Shown here piece after piece: positions 7,842-17,124 of a stretch of DNA of 64,000 nt. Source of the stretch: CAIMFV01 sp040757715 (GTDB taxonomy: Bacteria > Pseudomonadota > Alphaproteobacteria > Caulobacterales > Caulobacteraceae); contig JBFLWS010000002.1 of NCBI GenBank assembly GCA_040757715.1, positions 186,001 to 250,000 of the forward strand. The letters run 5' to 3'. The notes under the pieces are model-generated. The model saw nothing but the letters and a program-made list of their open reading frames with translations, had not been told where the DNA came from and searched no databases. The stretch's first letter is position 1. The number at the start of each line of letters is the position of its first letter. The position numbers and the translations under genes are program-made.

Positions 7842-9116
7842 ATGGACGTCGCCACCGTGGACCGTCCCGTCGAGAAAGAACTGTACGAGATCGGCGAAGT
7901 GCCGCCGGCCTTCCACGTGCCGGAGAAGATGTACGCCTGGGCCATCCGCAAGGAGCGCCACGGCCGCCCCACCAAGGCCATGCAGGTGGAGGTGGTGCCT
8001 ACGCCCACCTGCGGCGACGACGAGGTGTTGGTGCTGGTCATGGCCGCCGGCGTGAACTTCAATGGCGTGTGGGCGGCCCTGGGCGAGCCCGTAAGCGTGC
8101 TCGACGTGCACAAGCAGCCCTATCACGTGGCCGGCTCCGACGCCGCCGGCGTCGTCTGGGCCGTGGGCCGCAAGGTGAAGCGCTGGAAGCCGGGCGACGA
8201 GGTGGTGGTTCACTGCAATCAGGACGACGGGGACGACGAGGAGTGCAACGGCGGCGACCCGATGTTCTCGCCCTCGCAGCGCATCTGGGGCTATGAGACC
8301 ACCGACGGCGCCTTCGCCCAGTTCGCCAAGGTGCAGTCGCGCCAGCTGATGCCGCGGCCCAAGCACCTGACCTGGGAGGAGAGCGGCTGTTATGTGCTGA
8401 CGCTGGCCACCGCCTATCGCATGCTGTTCGGCCACGAGCCGCACGTGCTCGCCCCCGGCGACAACGTGCTGGTGTGGGGCGCCAGCGGCGGCCTCGGCGT
8501 GTTCGCCACCCAGCTCTGCGCGGTCACCGGCGCCAACGCCATCGGCGTGGTCTCCGACGAGTCCAAGGCCGAGTTCGTGCTCTCCATGGGCGCCAAGGCG
8601 GTGGTGAACCGCAAGGACTTCGACTGCTGGGGCCAACTGCCCAAGGTCAACGGCCCCGAGTTCGCCGACTACATGAAGGAATGCCGCAAGTTCGGCAAAG
8701 CCCTCTGGCAAATCACCGGCAACAAGGACGTGGACATGGTGTTCGAGCACCCGGGCGAGCAGACCTTTCCGGTCTCCGTCTTCGTGGTGAAGCGCGGCGG
8801 CATGGTGGTGATCTGCGCCGGCACCTCGGGCTACAACCTGACCATGGACGCCCGCTTCCTGTGGATGCGGCAAAAGCGCGTGCAGGGCAGCCACTTCGCC
8901 CATTTGAAGCAGGCCTCGGCCGCCAACCAACTGGTGATCGACCGCCGCATCGACCCTTGCCTGTCGGAAGTGTTCCCGTGGAGCGCCATCCCCGAGGCGC
9001 ACGACAAGATGCTCGACAACAAGCACCCGCCGGGGAACATGGGCGTGCTGGTCACCGCCCAGCGCCCAGGCCTGCGCACCTTCGAAGAGGTGGTGGAGCT
9101 TTCCGCACAGCGGTAA
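7842..9116 (+). CDS. ccr: Crotonyl-CoA carboxylase/reductase
   Basis: 424 residues, MDR superfamily. Family landmarks include AAGVNFNGVWAALGEP, the nucleotide-binding loop WGASGGLGVFATQL, the long acidic insertion VVHCNQDDGDDEECNGGDPMFSPSQRIWGYET, and ICAGTSGYNLTMDARFLWMRQKRVQGSHFA. It catalyses NADPH- and CO2-dependent reductive carboxylation of crotonyl-CoA to (2S)-ethylmalonyl-CoA, the defining step of the ethylmalonyl-CoA pathway. The start is supported by the GAGAGG site upstream. It is divergent from the SDR-ecm pair, with a 260-bp control region holding a dyad. Confidence 0.95.
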   Translation: MDVATVDRPVEKELYEIGEVPPAFHVPEKMYAWAIRKERHGRPTKAMQVEVVPTPTCGDDEVLVLVMAAGVNFNGVWAALGEPVSVLDVHKQPYHVAGSDAAGVVWAVGRKVKRWKPGDEVVVHCNQDDGDDEECNGGDPMFSPSQRIWGYETTDGAFAQFAKVQSRQLMPRPKHLTWEESGCYVLTLATAYRMLFGHEPHVLAPGDNVLVWGASGGLGVFATQLCAVTGANAIGVVSDESKAEFVLSMGAKAVVNRKDFDCWGQLPKVNGPEFADYMKECRKFGKALWQITGNKDVDMVFEHPGEQTFPVSVFVVKRGGMVVICAGTSGYNLTMDARFLWMRQKRVQGSHFAHLKQASAANQLVIDRRIDPCLSEVFPWSAIPEAHDKMLDNKHPPGNMGVLVTAQRPGLRTFEEVVELSAQR

Positions 9117-9130
9117 ATATCGCGCGCGCG

Positions 9131-9496
9131 TCAGGCCTTGTTGGCGCGCTCCTCCACCCAGCGGCGGAACATGGCCGCGCACCAGGCCGCCCCCAGGGTC
9201 GGGAAGATCAGTAGACCGAGCGAGATCGCCGCGGACGCGTTCACCGGCGCAGCGCTATAGGCGGGCTTCAGGCCCAGCGGCGCGGCGATGAGATAGGTCG
9301 CCGGCAGTACAAGGCCGATGCAAAAGGTGGGGATGAGGAAGGTCGCCGGCCGCCACGCGCCCAGGGCCGCGGCCAGGATCACCATGGTCGCCAGCACCAC
9401 GGACGCCTGATCCGTCCGCCATTCGACCACCACCACCAGGGCCATGGCCAGGAGATTAAGGATCGCGTAGCTGTGCTTGGTCATGGCCTCGCTCAC
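9131..9496 (-). CDS. Small four-helix membrane protein, unknown function
   Basis: 121 residues from a GTG start, or 117 from the internal ATG (MTKHSYAIL); both are plausible. Four hydrophobic stretches can be seen (LLAMALVVVV, VVLATMVILAAALGAW, FLIPTFCIGLVLPATYLIAA, AAISLGLLIFPTLGAAWCAAMF). No known motif is recognised. It starts 6 bp after the stop of the serine hydrolase upstream, so the two likely share a transcript. Confidence 0.6.
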   Translation of the reverse strand: MSEAMTKHSYAILNLLAMALVVVVEWRTDQASVVLATMVILAAALGAWRPATFLIPTFCIGLVLPATYLIAAPLGLKPAYSAAPVNASAAISLGLLIFPTLGAAWCAAMFRRWVEERANKA

Positions 9497-9502
9497 GGGT
9501 CG

Positions 9503-10657
9503 TCACTCCACCGAAGTCGGAACGTAGGCCTTGATCGCGGCCTCCGCCAGCCGCCGACAGGCCTCCGCGCCATCGGTTTCGGCGTTGGAGACAGCGATGA
9601 TCGCCAGGGGCTTGCCCGGCGCGATGGCGATGAGCGAGTGCCAGAAGGTGTTGGAGCCCTCCTGCATGAGAAGCGGCCCATCCGCCCAGGGGCGGTCCAT
9701 ATAGACCTGCCAACCGAGACCATAGCCGTCGGTCGCCGCGCTGGCGCCCTGCGGTCGGGCGATATGGGCGAGAGTCTGCGGACCCACCAAGTCGCCGCCA
9801 TCGGTGAGGAACACCTGGGCGAAGCGGGCGTAGTCGGCGAGGCTGAGATGCACCCGCCCCGCCGGCCCGAACACCGGCGGATGGTCGGCGACGCCTTCAG
9901 GATTCACCGGCAGCAGATGGCGGTTCTGCAGGCGATGCCCCCAAGGCTGCGCGCCCGTGGGGGCGCCGAAGCCGGCGGTGTCCAGCTTCAAGGGCCCGAA
10001 CAGGTGCACATTGAGGATCTGCTCGAACGGCCGATCGTCCAGCCGCTCCATGGCCGCGCCGGCGATGACGTAATTGGCGTTGGCGTAGGCGTAGTCGCCC
10101 GCCTTGCCGTCCGCCGGATAGGACAGAACGCGCTTGGTGAAATCGCTGCGTTGGTCGCGCAGCGGCCGCGGATCGCCCTGGGCGGCGATCAACCAATCGC
10201 TGTCGATGAAGTGGTCGTCCTTGATGCCTGAGCGATGCGACAACAGGTCCTCAATTGTCACGTCCTTGAAGCTTGCATCAAAGGTGAGGTCGGGGAACAG
10301 GTCGGGCAGCTTGGCGCCCCACTTGGCCTTGCCCAGCTCCACCAGCCGGCCATAGGCGAGGGCGGTCATGGCCTTGGTGTTGGAGCCGATGTCCCACAGA
10401 TCGGCCTGGTCCACCGGATCGTCGCGATCGATGCGCCGCCGACCGGTCACCTTGATGAGCTTGATTTCCTTGTCCGTAGCCACCGCGAGCCCCAGGGCCG
10501 GCGCGCCGGTGTCGGAGAGGATGTCGGCCAACGGCAGGTCCTCTGGTTTCGGCCCGAACGGATTGCGCACGGTAGCGATGCCGGCGCGGGCGCCGAAGGC
10601 CGTGGTCAGGCTGAGGGCGGCCCCAGTGAAGATGAGGCGGCGGCGATCAGGGGTCAT
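9503..10657 (-). CDS. Serine hydrolase, beta-lactamase/PBP-like (class C fold)
   Basis: 384 residues. The active-site S-x-x-K tetrad is SNTK in IGSNTKAMTALAYGRL, and the Y-x-N motif is in YAYANANYVIAG. FDRLDDRPFEQILNVHLFGPLKL-type segments match the beta-lactamase-related family. The N-terminus RRRLIFTGAALSLTTAFGARA resembles a signal peptide, possibly Tat-type, so the protein acts in the periplasm. Family members include esterases and D-amino-acid peptidases, and the substrate is unknown. Nothing here indicates antibiotic resistance. Confidence 0.82.
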   Translation of the reverse strand: MTPDRRRLIFTGAALSLTTAFGARAGIATVRNPFGPKPEDLPLADILSDTGAPALGLAVATDKEIKLIKVTGRRRIDRDDPVDQADLWDIGSNTKAMTALAYGRLVELGKAKWGAKLPDLFPDLTFDASFKDVTIEDLLSHRSGIKDDHFIDSDWLIAAQGDPRPLRDQRSDFTKRVLSYPADGKAGDYAYANANYVIAGAAMERLDDRPFEQILNVHLFGPLKLDTAGFGAPTGAQPWGHRLQNRHLLPVNPEGVADHPPVFGPAGRVHLSLADYARFAQVFLTDGGDLVGPQTLAHIARPQGASAATDGYGLGWQVYMDRPWADGPLLMQEGSNTFWHSLIAIAPGKPLAIIAVSNAETDGAEACRRLAEAAIKAYVPTSVE

Positions 10658-10721
10658 GAGGGCTCCGGGACGACAGTCTTCCCTTACTGCCCCGACGAGC
10701 AGGCGAGAAGATGGCGCGTCC

Positions 10722-11366
10722 CTATTCCGCTAATAGCTGGTCCACCGCGGCGCGGGCCTTGTCGCCGGCCCAATCGATGTCGCTCTGCACCACGCCGCGC
10801 ACCCTGCCGTGTTTGTCGATGAAGAGGGTGGTGGGGAAGCCGTCCAATGGCGGCGTCATGGACGACGGCACGGCGAACTTGGCGTCCTGATAGAAGGCGA
10901 GCGGCTTGTTCACCCGGATGAAGTCCTTGGCCCGGTCGGCCGCCGCCTCATTGTCGATGGACAGGGCCACCACCTTCAGCGGCTTGCCGGCATAGGCGCG
11001 CTGAAGGGCAGCGAGGGAGGGCATTTCCTGACGGCAGGGCGCGCACCAGGTGGCCCAGAGGTTCAGCACCACCACCTGGCCCTTGAAGCTGGCGAGCGTG
11101 ACGCTCTTGCCCGAACCATCCACGAAGGCAGCGGTGGGGGCCGGCCCCGCGGCGTCTGGCGTGGAGAGCTTGGGTATCTTGTGTAGGTTGGAATCGCGCG
11201 GCGGCGCCGGTTTCAGCTCCTGCATCACCGGTGCGGGTTTGAAGAGGACGCCCGCCATGACGTATAGGATCGCCGCGACTCCTACGAGACCGAGGCCCGT
11301 TAGGCCCCACTTGATCCATCCGCCCATTTTCGGCCCCTTCGCCGCCTGAGGTTCCGTTCCACTCAT
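10722..11366 (-). CDS. TlpA-family membrane-anchored thiol-disulfide oxidoreductase
   Basis: 214 residues from the ATG at 11366, or 201 from the ATG at 11327 (MGGWIKWG), which has the better ribosome-binding site (AAGGGG 6 nt away). One N-terminal membrane span (WGLTGLGLVGVAAILYVMAGVLF) anchors a periplasmic thioredoxin domain with WCAPC in NLWATWCAPCRQEMPSL, and cis-Pro in FPTTLFID. TlpA proteins reduce periplasmic disulfides, classically for cytochrome oxidase copper-site assembly. It is divergent from argH: the first possible ATG overlaps the argH ATG within a CATG. Confidence 0.85.
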   Translation of the reverse strand: MSGTEPQAAKGPKMGGWIKWGLTGLGLVGVAAILYVMAGVLFKPAPVMQELKPAPPRDSNLHKIPKLSTPDAAGPAPTAAFVDGSGKSVTLASFKGQVVVLNLWATWCAPCRQEMPSLAALQRAYAGKPLKVVALSIDNEAAADRAKDFIRVNKPLAFYQDAKFAVPSSMTPPLDGFPTTLFIDKHGRVRGVVQSDIDWAGDKARAAVDQLLAE

Positions 11367-12780
11367 GACCGATCGACCTTCTGCCGCTACGCCCGCGCCC
11401 CCGGCGCAAGGTATATGGGGCGGCCGCTTCGAACGCGAGCCCGCCGAGCTGATGCAGGCGATCAATGTCTCCATCGGCTTTGACAAGCGCCTGTGGGCGG
11501 AGGACCTGGCCGGCAGCCGCGCCCACGCCAGGATGCTTGAGGCGCAAGGCATTCTCAAGCCCGAGGACGCCAAGGCCATCCTTGCCGGGCTCGATCAGAT
11601 CGAACAGGAGATCAAGGACGGCGCGTTCCCCTTCCGCGATCAGTACGAAGACATCCACATGAATGTGGAGGCGCGCCTGGCTGAGCTCATCGGCGCGCCG
11701 TCGGGTCGCCTGCACACCGCCCGTTCCCGCAACGACCAGGTGGCGCTGGACTTCCGGCTCTGGGTGCGCGGCGTGTGTGAGCGCACCATCGCCCAGATCG
11801 AGGCCCTGCAACGCGCCCTCCTCGCCAAGGCCGAGGCCGAGGCCGACACCCTCATGCCCGGCTTCACCCACCTGCAGCCAGCCCAGCCGGTGACCTTCGG
11901 CCATCACCTGATGGCCTATGTGGAGATGTTCGGCCGCGATGCGTCCCGTTTTCGCGACGCCCGGGCGCGCATGAACGAGTGCCCGCTGGGCGCAGCGGCC
12001 CTGGCCGGCTCGCCCTTCCCCATCGACCGCTTCGCCACAGCCAAGGCGCTGGGCTTCGATCGCCCCACCGGCAACAGCCTCGACAGCGTGTCGGACCGAG
12101 ACTTCGCCCTCGAGACCCTGTCGGCGGCCTCGGTGTGCGCCACCCACCTGTCGCGCCTCGCTGAAGAGATCGTCATCTGGTCGACGCCGCAGTTCGGCTT
12201 CATCAAACTCACCGACGCCTTCACCACTGGGTCGTCGATCATGCCGCAGAAGCGCAATCCCGACGCCGCCGAGCTGATCCGCGCAAAGGTCGGCCGCATC
12301 TTCGGGGCCCTGACCAGCCTCACAATTGTGATGAAGGGCCTGCCGCTGGCCTATTCCAAGGACATGCAGGAGGACAAGGTTCCGGTGTTTGAGGCTATGG
12401 ACGCCCTGGAACTCAGCCTGCAGGCCATGGCCGGCATGGTGGACGACATGAGCCCCGTGCGCGAGCGCATGGCCGCCGCGGCCAGCGCCGGCTTCTCCAC
12501 CGCCACCGACCTGGCGGACTGGCTGGTGATGAAGCTCGACCTGCCCTTCCGTCAGGCCCACCATGTCACCGGCGCCGCGGTGAAACGGGCCGAGGGCCTG
12601 GGTGTCGATCTGGCCACACTGCCGCTGAAAGAGTTGCAGATTCTCCATCCAGGGGTCACGGAAGACGTTTTTGCGGTGCTGACGCCGGAGCGTTCCGTGG
12701 CCAGCCGTGTTAGTTACGGCGGCGCAGCCCCATCTGAGGTGCGGCGGCAAGTGGGTATTTGGAAGGAGCGCCTCGCATGA
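11365..12780 (+). CDS. argH: Argininosuccinate lyase
   Basis: 471 residues. The fumarase/aspartase superfamily signature GSSIMPQKRNPDAAELIRAK is intact, as are HTARSRNDQVALDFRLW and the catalytic-region GFTHLQPAQPVTFGHH. The enzyme splits argininosuccinate into arginine and fumarate, the last step of arginine synthesis. The stop overlaps the lptM start (ATGA), so argH-lptM-lysA form an operon. The gene starts only about 38 bp or less from the divergent tlpA start, so one of the promoters must lie inside the opposite gene. Confidence 0.96.
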   Translation: MTDRPSAATPAPPAQGIWGGRFEREPAELMQAINVSIGFDKRLWAEDLAGSRAHARMLEAQGILKPEDAKAILAGLDQIEQEIKDGAFPFRDQYEDIHMNVEARLAELIGAPSGRLHTARSRNDQVALDFRLWVRGVCERTIAQIEALQRALLAKAEAEADTLMPGFTHLQPAQPVTFGHHLMAYVEMFGRDASRFRDARARMNECPLGAAALAGSPFPIDRFATAKALGFDRPTGNSLDSVSDRDFALETLSAASVCATHLSRLAEEIVIWSTPQFGFIKLTDAFTTGSSIMPQKRNPDAAELIRAKVGRIFGALTSLTIVMKGLPLAYSKDMQEDKVPVFEAMDALELSLQAMAGMVDDMSPVRERMAAAASAGFSTATDLADWLVMKLDLPFRQAHHVTGAAVKRAEGLGVDLATLPLKELQILHPGVTEDVFAVLTPERSVASRVSYGGAAPSEVRRQVGIWKERLA

Positions 12781-13145
12781 TGCGGCGGAACAGTTTGAAG
12801 ACTCTGGCGATTGGCGCCGCGAGCCTGGGCGCGCTGGCGCTTTCTCTGGGCGGCTGCGGCCGCATGGGCCCCCTGAAGCAGCCCGCGCCCCTGTTCGGCG
12901 AGCGCGCCAAGGCCGAGTACGAGGCGCAGCAGGCCGCTGACGCCCGCGCCGCGGCGGACAAGAAGGCCGCCCACAAGGCGCCGGACACCACCCGCGCGGC
13001 CGACCAGCCGGACGACGACAACACGCCCAAGACCAAGCGCGAATACCGGGCGCCCGAGCAGCAGCTGACTCCGGCCGCGCGCACGCCCGTCGCCGGCGCG
13101 CCGGACCTCATGGGTCGGCCGGTGAACACTACGCCGCCGAACTGA
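12777..13145 (+). CDS. lptM: LptM-like lipoprotein
   Basis: 122 residues. A signal peptide ends in a lipobox (LALSLGGC), and the mature protein begins CGRMGPLKQPAP, matching the CG-x-x-GPL start typical of LptM (formerly YifL), a small outer-membrane lipoprotein that helps LptD mature. The rest is Ala/Lys-rich and probably disordered, longer than the E. coli form. ATG is chosen 8 nt after GGAG and overlaps the argH stop by 4 bp. The lysA start overlaps its own stop (TGATG). This position before lysA is conserved in many proteobacteria. Confidence 0.8.
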   Translation: MMRRNSLKTLAIGAASLGALALSLGGCGRMGPLKQPAPLFGERAKAEYEAQQAADARAAADKKAAHKAPDTTRAADQPDDDNTPKTKREYRAPEQQLTPAARTPVAGAPDLMGRPVNTTPPN

Positions 13146-14437
13146 TGCACCACTTCGACTATCGCCCGGCCCTCGGGGGCGCGGACGAGCTCTATTGCGA
13201 AGACGTGCGCCTGGCCGACATCGCCGAGGCTGTGGGCACGCCGGTCTATGTCTATTCCACCGCCACCTTGCGGCGGCACTTCAGCGTGTTTCGCGACGCG
13301 CTGAGCGCCGCCCTGCCAGGGCGCAAGCTCCTGGTGGCCTATGCGGTGAAGGCCAACTCCAACCTCTCGGTGCTGAAGACCTTGGCCGAGCTGGGCGGGG
13401 GGGCCGATACCGTGTCGGAGGGCGAGGTGCGCCGGGCTCTCGCCGCGGGCGTGCCGCCGGAGCGCATCGTCTTTTCCGGCGTGGGCAAGACCGACGCCGA
13501 ACTCGCCTTCGCGCTTGAGACCGGCATCGCCGAGATCAACATCGAATCCGAGCCGGAGCTTGACCGCCTGTCACGGGTGGCGACCCAGCTCGGCCGCTCT
13601 GTCGAGATCGCCATCCGGGTCAATCCGGACGTGGGCGCCGGCGGCCACGCCAAGATCTCCACCGGCAAGACCGAGACCAAGTTCGGCGTCTCGCTCATGG
13701 AGGCCGAGCGGCTCTACGCCAAGGCCGCCAGGACGCCCGGGGTGAAGCCCGTGGGCCTCGCCACCCACATCGGCAGCCAGATCACCGATCTCGCGCCCTT
13801 AGCCGAAGCCTTCGCCACCTTGCGCGCCCTGGCCGAGCGCCTGCGCGCCGAGGGGCTGGAGGTGAAGCGCCTTGATCTCGGCGGCGGGCTTGGCGTGCCC
13901 TATTTCAACGCCCCCGAGCCGCCGGGTCCGGCCGCCTACGCCGCCATGGTGGCCAAGGCCTTGGAGGGCTTCGACTGCGAGCTCGCCTTCGAGCCGGGCC
14001 GGGTGATCGTGGCCAACGCCGGCGTGCTGCTCTCCCGCGTGGTGCACATCCACGAGCGGCCCGGCAATGAGGGTCGGCGCTTCATGGTGCTGGACGCGGC
14101 CATGAACGATCTCATCCGCCCCACCCTCTACGAGGCCTATCACGAGATCGTGCCGGTGGTGCGCCGAGCCGCCGAAGCCCTGCCGTATGACGTGGTGGGG
14201 CCGGTGTGCGAGACCGGCGACATCTTCACCAAGGCCCGCGCGCTGGCGCCCCAGGTCGCCGGCGACCTCATGGCCTTCCTCTCGGCGGGCGCCTATGGGG
14301 CGGTGATGGCCAGCGAATACAACAGCCGGCCGCTGGTCCCCGAGGTGCTGGTGAACGGATCGGACTGGGCGGTGGTGCGCCGCCGCCCGACTCTCGACGA
14401 GATGCTGGCCCGCGAGCCCCTGGCCGGGTGGCTGTAG
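13145..14437 (+). CDS. lysA: Diaminopimelate decarboxylase
   Basis: 430 residues. It is a PLP fold-type III enzyme: the Schiff-base lysine is in VAYAVKANSN near residue 65, the phosphate-binding GGG in RLDLGGGLGVPY, and the substrate-side motif GPVCETGDIF carries the Cys that reaches across the dimer. It decarboxylates meso-diaminopimelate to lysine. It is the last gene of argH-lptM-lysA and ends 3 bp from the convergent lpdA stop. Confidence 0.96.
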   Translation: MHHFDYRPALGGADELYCEDVRLADIAEAVGTPVYVYSTATLRRHFSVFRDALSAALPGRKLLVAYAVKANSNLSVLKTLAELGGGADTVSEGEVRRALAAGVPPERIVFSGVGKTDAELAFALETGIAEINIESEPELDRLSRVATQLGRSVEIAIRVNPDVGAGGHAKISTGKTETKFGVSLMEAERLYAKAARTPGVKPVGLATHIGSQITDLAPLAEAFATLRALAERLRAEGLEVKRLDLGGGLGVPYFNAPEPPGPAAYAAMVAKALEGFDCELAFEPGRVIVANAGVLLSRVVHIHERPGNEGRRFMVLDAAMNDLIRPTLYEAYHEIVPVVRRAAEALPYDVVGPVCETGDIFTKARALAPQVAGDLMAFLSAGAYGAVMASEYNSRPLVPEVLVNGSDWAVVRRRPTLDEMLAREPLAGWL

Positions 14438-14440
14438 CGC

Positions 14441-15841
14441 TCAAATATGAATCGCGTGCCCCAGGGCCTTGAGCGAGGCCTCGTGGAAGGCTTCGCCGAG
14501 GGTCGGGTGGGCGTGGATGGTGCCCGCCACGTCCTCCAACAGCGCGCCCATCTCCAGGGCGTGGGAGAACCCGCCGGACAGCTCCGACACGTGCCGGCCC
14601 ACCGCCTGCACGCCCAGCACGCGGTGGCTTGAGGCCTCGGCCACTACCCGCACGAAGCCCTTGCCCGCCTCCATGGAGAGGGCGCGGCCATTGGCGGCGA
14701 GGGGAAAGAGCCCCACCGTCACCGCTATGCCTTGCGCCTCGGCCTCACGTGGCGAGAGGCCGACGCTGACAATCTCCGGCTCGGTGAAGCAGACCGCGGG
14801 GATGGCCACAGGATCGAAGCGGCGGTTATGGCCGGCGATGATCTCCGCCACCATCTCGCCCTGCGCCGAGGCCTTATGCGCCAGCATGGGCTCGCCGGTG
14901 AGGTCGCCGATGGCGTAGACGCCCTTCATGGCCGTGCGCAGGCGATCGTCCACGGCGACGAAGCGGCCGTTCATGGCAAGGCCCATGGTCTCGAGGCCCC
15001 AGCCCTCGGTGAAGGGCCGCCGGCCCACCGTGACCAGGATCTTGTCGGCGGGGAGCACGTGCTTCGAGCCATCGGCGTCCTCGATAGCGAGGCCCTGGCC
15101 CTTCGGCCCGAGCCCCAGCGCCTTGGCCGAGAGGTGCAGCTTCACCCCGTGCTCCTTCAGCCAGGCCTGCACCGGGGCGATGAGTTCGGCGTCATAGAGG
15201 GGGAGGATATTGGGCAGGGCCTCCACCACCGTCACCTCGGAGCCGAGCTTGCGGAAGGCGATGCCGAGCTCAAGGCCGATATAGCCCGCACCCACCACCA
15301 CCAGCTTCTTGGGCAGCTCGGTGAGGGATAGAGCCTCCGTGGAGGAGATCACGTCGCCGCCGAAGGGCAGGAACGGCAGCTCCACCGGAACCGAGCCGGT
15401 GGCCAGAATCACGTTCTCGGCCACGATGGTCTGTACGCCTTGGGCCGTCTCCACCTCGCAGGTCTTGGCGTCGGTGAAGCGGGCGAAGCCCTCCACCACC
15501 TTCACATGCGCCTTTTTCAAGAGCGCCTTCACGCCGGTGTTGAGCTTGCCCACCACCGTCTCCTTCCAGGCCGTGGTCGCGGCGAGGTCGAGCTTGGGCG
15601 GGGCGCTGATCGAGATGCCCATCTTGCCGGTCCCGACCTTCTCCAGCAGGGCCGCATAGTCGTCGGCGGCGTGGATCAGGGCCTTGGAGGGGATGCAGCC
15701 GCGGATGAGGCAGGTCCCGCCCAGCTTGTCGGCCTCCACCAGCACCGTGTCGAGGCCGAGCTGGCCGGCGCGGATGGCCGCCACATAGCCGCCGGGGCCG
15801 CCGCCCACCACCAGCACCTTGGTCTTCATCGGTCCAGGCAT
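14441..15841 (-). CDS. lpdA: Dihydrolipoyl dehydrogenase (E3) of the branched-chain complex
   Basis: 466 residues (462 if MKTKVLVVGGG is the start). It has FAD-binding GGGPGGYVAA, the redox disulfide GGTCLIRGCIPSK, NAD-binding GAGYIGLELG, and the C-terminal His-Glu pair in HAHPTLGEAFHEA. The enzyme reoxidises lipoamide and passes electrons to NAD. It is the last gene of bkdA1-bkdA2-bkdB-lpdA with 2-3 bp spacing, so this copy serves the branched-chain 2-oxoacid complex. Another E3 for pyruvate and oxoglutarate presumably exists elsewhere. Confidence 0.93.
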   Translation of the reverse strand: MPGPMKTKVLVVGGGPGGYVAAIRAGQLGLDTVLVEADKLGGTCLIRGCIPSKALIHAADDYAALLEKVGTGKMGISISAPPKLDLAATTAWKETVVGKLNTGVKALLKKAHVKVVEGFARFTDAKTCEVETAQGVQTIVAENVILATGSVPVELPFLPFGGDVISSTEALSLTELPKKLVVVGAGYIGLELGIAFRKLGSEVTVVEALPNILPLYDAELIAPVQAWLKEHGVKLHLSAKALGLGPKGQGLAIEDADGSKHVLPADKILVTVGRRPFTEGWGLETMGLAMNGRFVAVDDRLRTAMKGVYAIGDLTGEPMLAHKASAQGEMVAEIIAGHNRRFDPVAIPAVCFTEPEIVSVGLSPREAEAQGIAVTVGLFPLAANGRALSMEAGKGFVRVVAEASSHRVLGVQAVGRHVSELSGGFSHALEMGALLEDVAGTIHAHPTLGEAFHEASLKALGHAIHI

Positions 15842-15844
15842 GGC

Positions 15845-17122
15845 TTAGAAGTCCACGAACAGGCTGGCGGGATGTTCCAGCAAGCCCTTGATCTTCTGCA
15901 CGAAACTGGCGGCGTCCCAGCCGTCGATGATGCGGTGGTCGAAGCTCGACGACAGGTTCATCATCTTGCGCACCACCACCTGGCCGTTCTGCACCACCGG
16001 CCGCTCCATGATCTTGTTGGGGCCGACGATGGCCACTTCCGGCCAGTTGATCACCGGGGTGTGCACCACCCCGCCCAGCGTGCCGAGGGAGGTCAGGGTG
16101 ATGGTGGAGCCGGTGAGCTCTTCGCGAGTGGCCGAGCCGTCGCGCGCCGCCTGGGTCACGCGGCCGATCTCCGTGGCGCAGTCCCAGATACTGAGCGCCT
16201 CGGCATGGCGCACCACCGGCACCATCAGCCCGCCGGGGGCCTGGGTGGCGATGCCCACGTGCACGCCCTCATATTGGGAGAGCACGCCCTCGTCGTCGTC
16301 ATAGCGGGCGTTGATCTGCGGATGCTCGGGCAGCACCTTCACCAGGGCGCGGATGAAGAACGGCAGGAGGGTGAGCTTGGGCCGCTCGATGCGCTTGGTG
16401 GCGTTCAGGTGCTGGCGCAGAGCCTCCAGCTCGGTGACGTCGATCTCCTCCACATATGTGATGTGGGGGATGTGGCGCTTGGCCTCGGCCATCTTCTCCG
16501 CGATCTTGCGGCGAAGGCCGATGATCTTCACCTCCGAGACGCCGCTCAGCAGTCGCAGCGCGGGGCTGCCGGCGGCGGGCGTCTGGGCCCGGCGCACATG
16601 GGCTTCCAGGTCGTCGTCCATGATCCGGCCGCCGGGACCGGTGCCGATCACCTGGCGCAGATCGACGCCAAGGTCGAGGGCGCGCTGGCGCAGGGCCGGC
16701 GAGGCCAGCGGACGCGAATTGGCGGGGCGCGGCTCGCTCGTCTGAGCGGCGGGGGTCGGCGCGGCGACGGGCGCAGGCGCCTTCACCGGCTCCGACTTCG
16801 GCGCAGGGGCGGGCTTGGGCGGCGGCGCAGCGGCGGCGACAGGTTTCGGTTCAGGGGCGGCCTCGGTCGCATTGCCGGCGCCTTCCACCTCCAGCTCCAC
16901 CAGCACCGAGCCCACGGGCGCCATGGCCCCGGGCTCGCCGCGCAAGGAAGCGACCTTGCCGGCCACCGGCGAGGTAATCTCCACGGTGGCCTTGTCGGTC
17001 ATGACGTCCACCAGGGGCTGGTCCTCGTCCACCACATCGCCCAGCTTCACGTGCCAGGCGACGATCTCGGCTTCGGCGGTGCCTTCACCCACGTCGGGCA
17101 GCTTGAACAGGTAGCGTCCCAT
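15845..17122 (-). CDS. bkdB: Branched-chain 2-oxoacid dehydrogenase E2 (dihydrolipoyl acyltransferase)
   Basis: 425 residues starting MGRYLFKLPDVGEG. One lipoyl domain carries the lipoyl-lysine in VDVMTDKATVEI. An Ala/Pro linker (about 85-140) and a peripheral subunit-binding domain (ASPALRQRALDLGVDLRQVIGTGPGGRI) follow. The catalytic domain ends with FDHRIIDGWDAA, whose His and Asp are the acyltransferase residues. It moves the acyl group from E1 to CoA. It lies 2 bp downstream of bkdA2. The single lipoyl domain and DVGEG start fit the BCKDH rather than pyruvate type. Confidence 0.93.
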   Translation of the reverse strand: MGRYLFKLPDVGEGTAEAEIVAWHVKLGDVVDEDQPLVDVMTDKATVEITSPVAGKVASLRGEPGAMAPVGSVLVELEVEGAGNATEAAPEPKPVAAAAPPPKPAPAPKSEPVKAPAPVAAPTPAAQTSEPRPANSRPLASPALRQRALDLGVDLRQVIGTGPGGRIMDDDLEAHVRRAQTPAAGSPALRLLSGVSEVKIIGLRRKIAEKMAEAKRHIPHITYVEEIDVTELEALRQHLNATKRIERPKLTLLPFFIRALVKVLPEHPQINARYDDDEGVLSQYEGVHVGIATQAPGGLMVPVVRHAEALSIWDCATEIGRVTQAARDGSATREELTGSTITLTSLGTLGGVVHTPVINWPEVAIVGPNKIMERPVVQNGQVVVRKMMNLSSSFDHRIIDGWDAASFVQKIKGLLEHPASLFVDF

Positions 17123-17124
17123 GG

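Noticed and set aside
9503..10657. Antibiotic-resistance beta-lactamase
   Set aside because: The fold is shared by many esterases and peptidases; no resistance-specific motif such as an AmpC KTG context was found.
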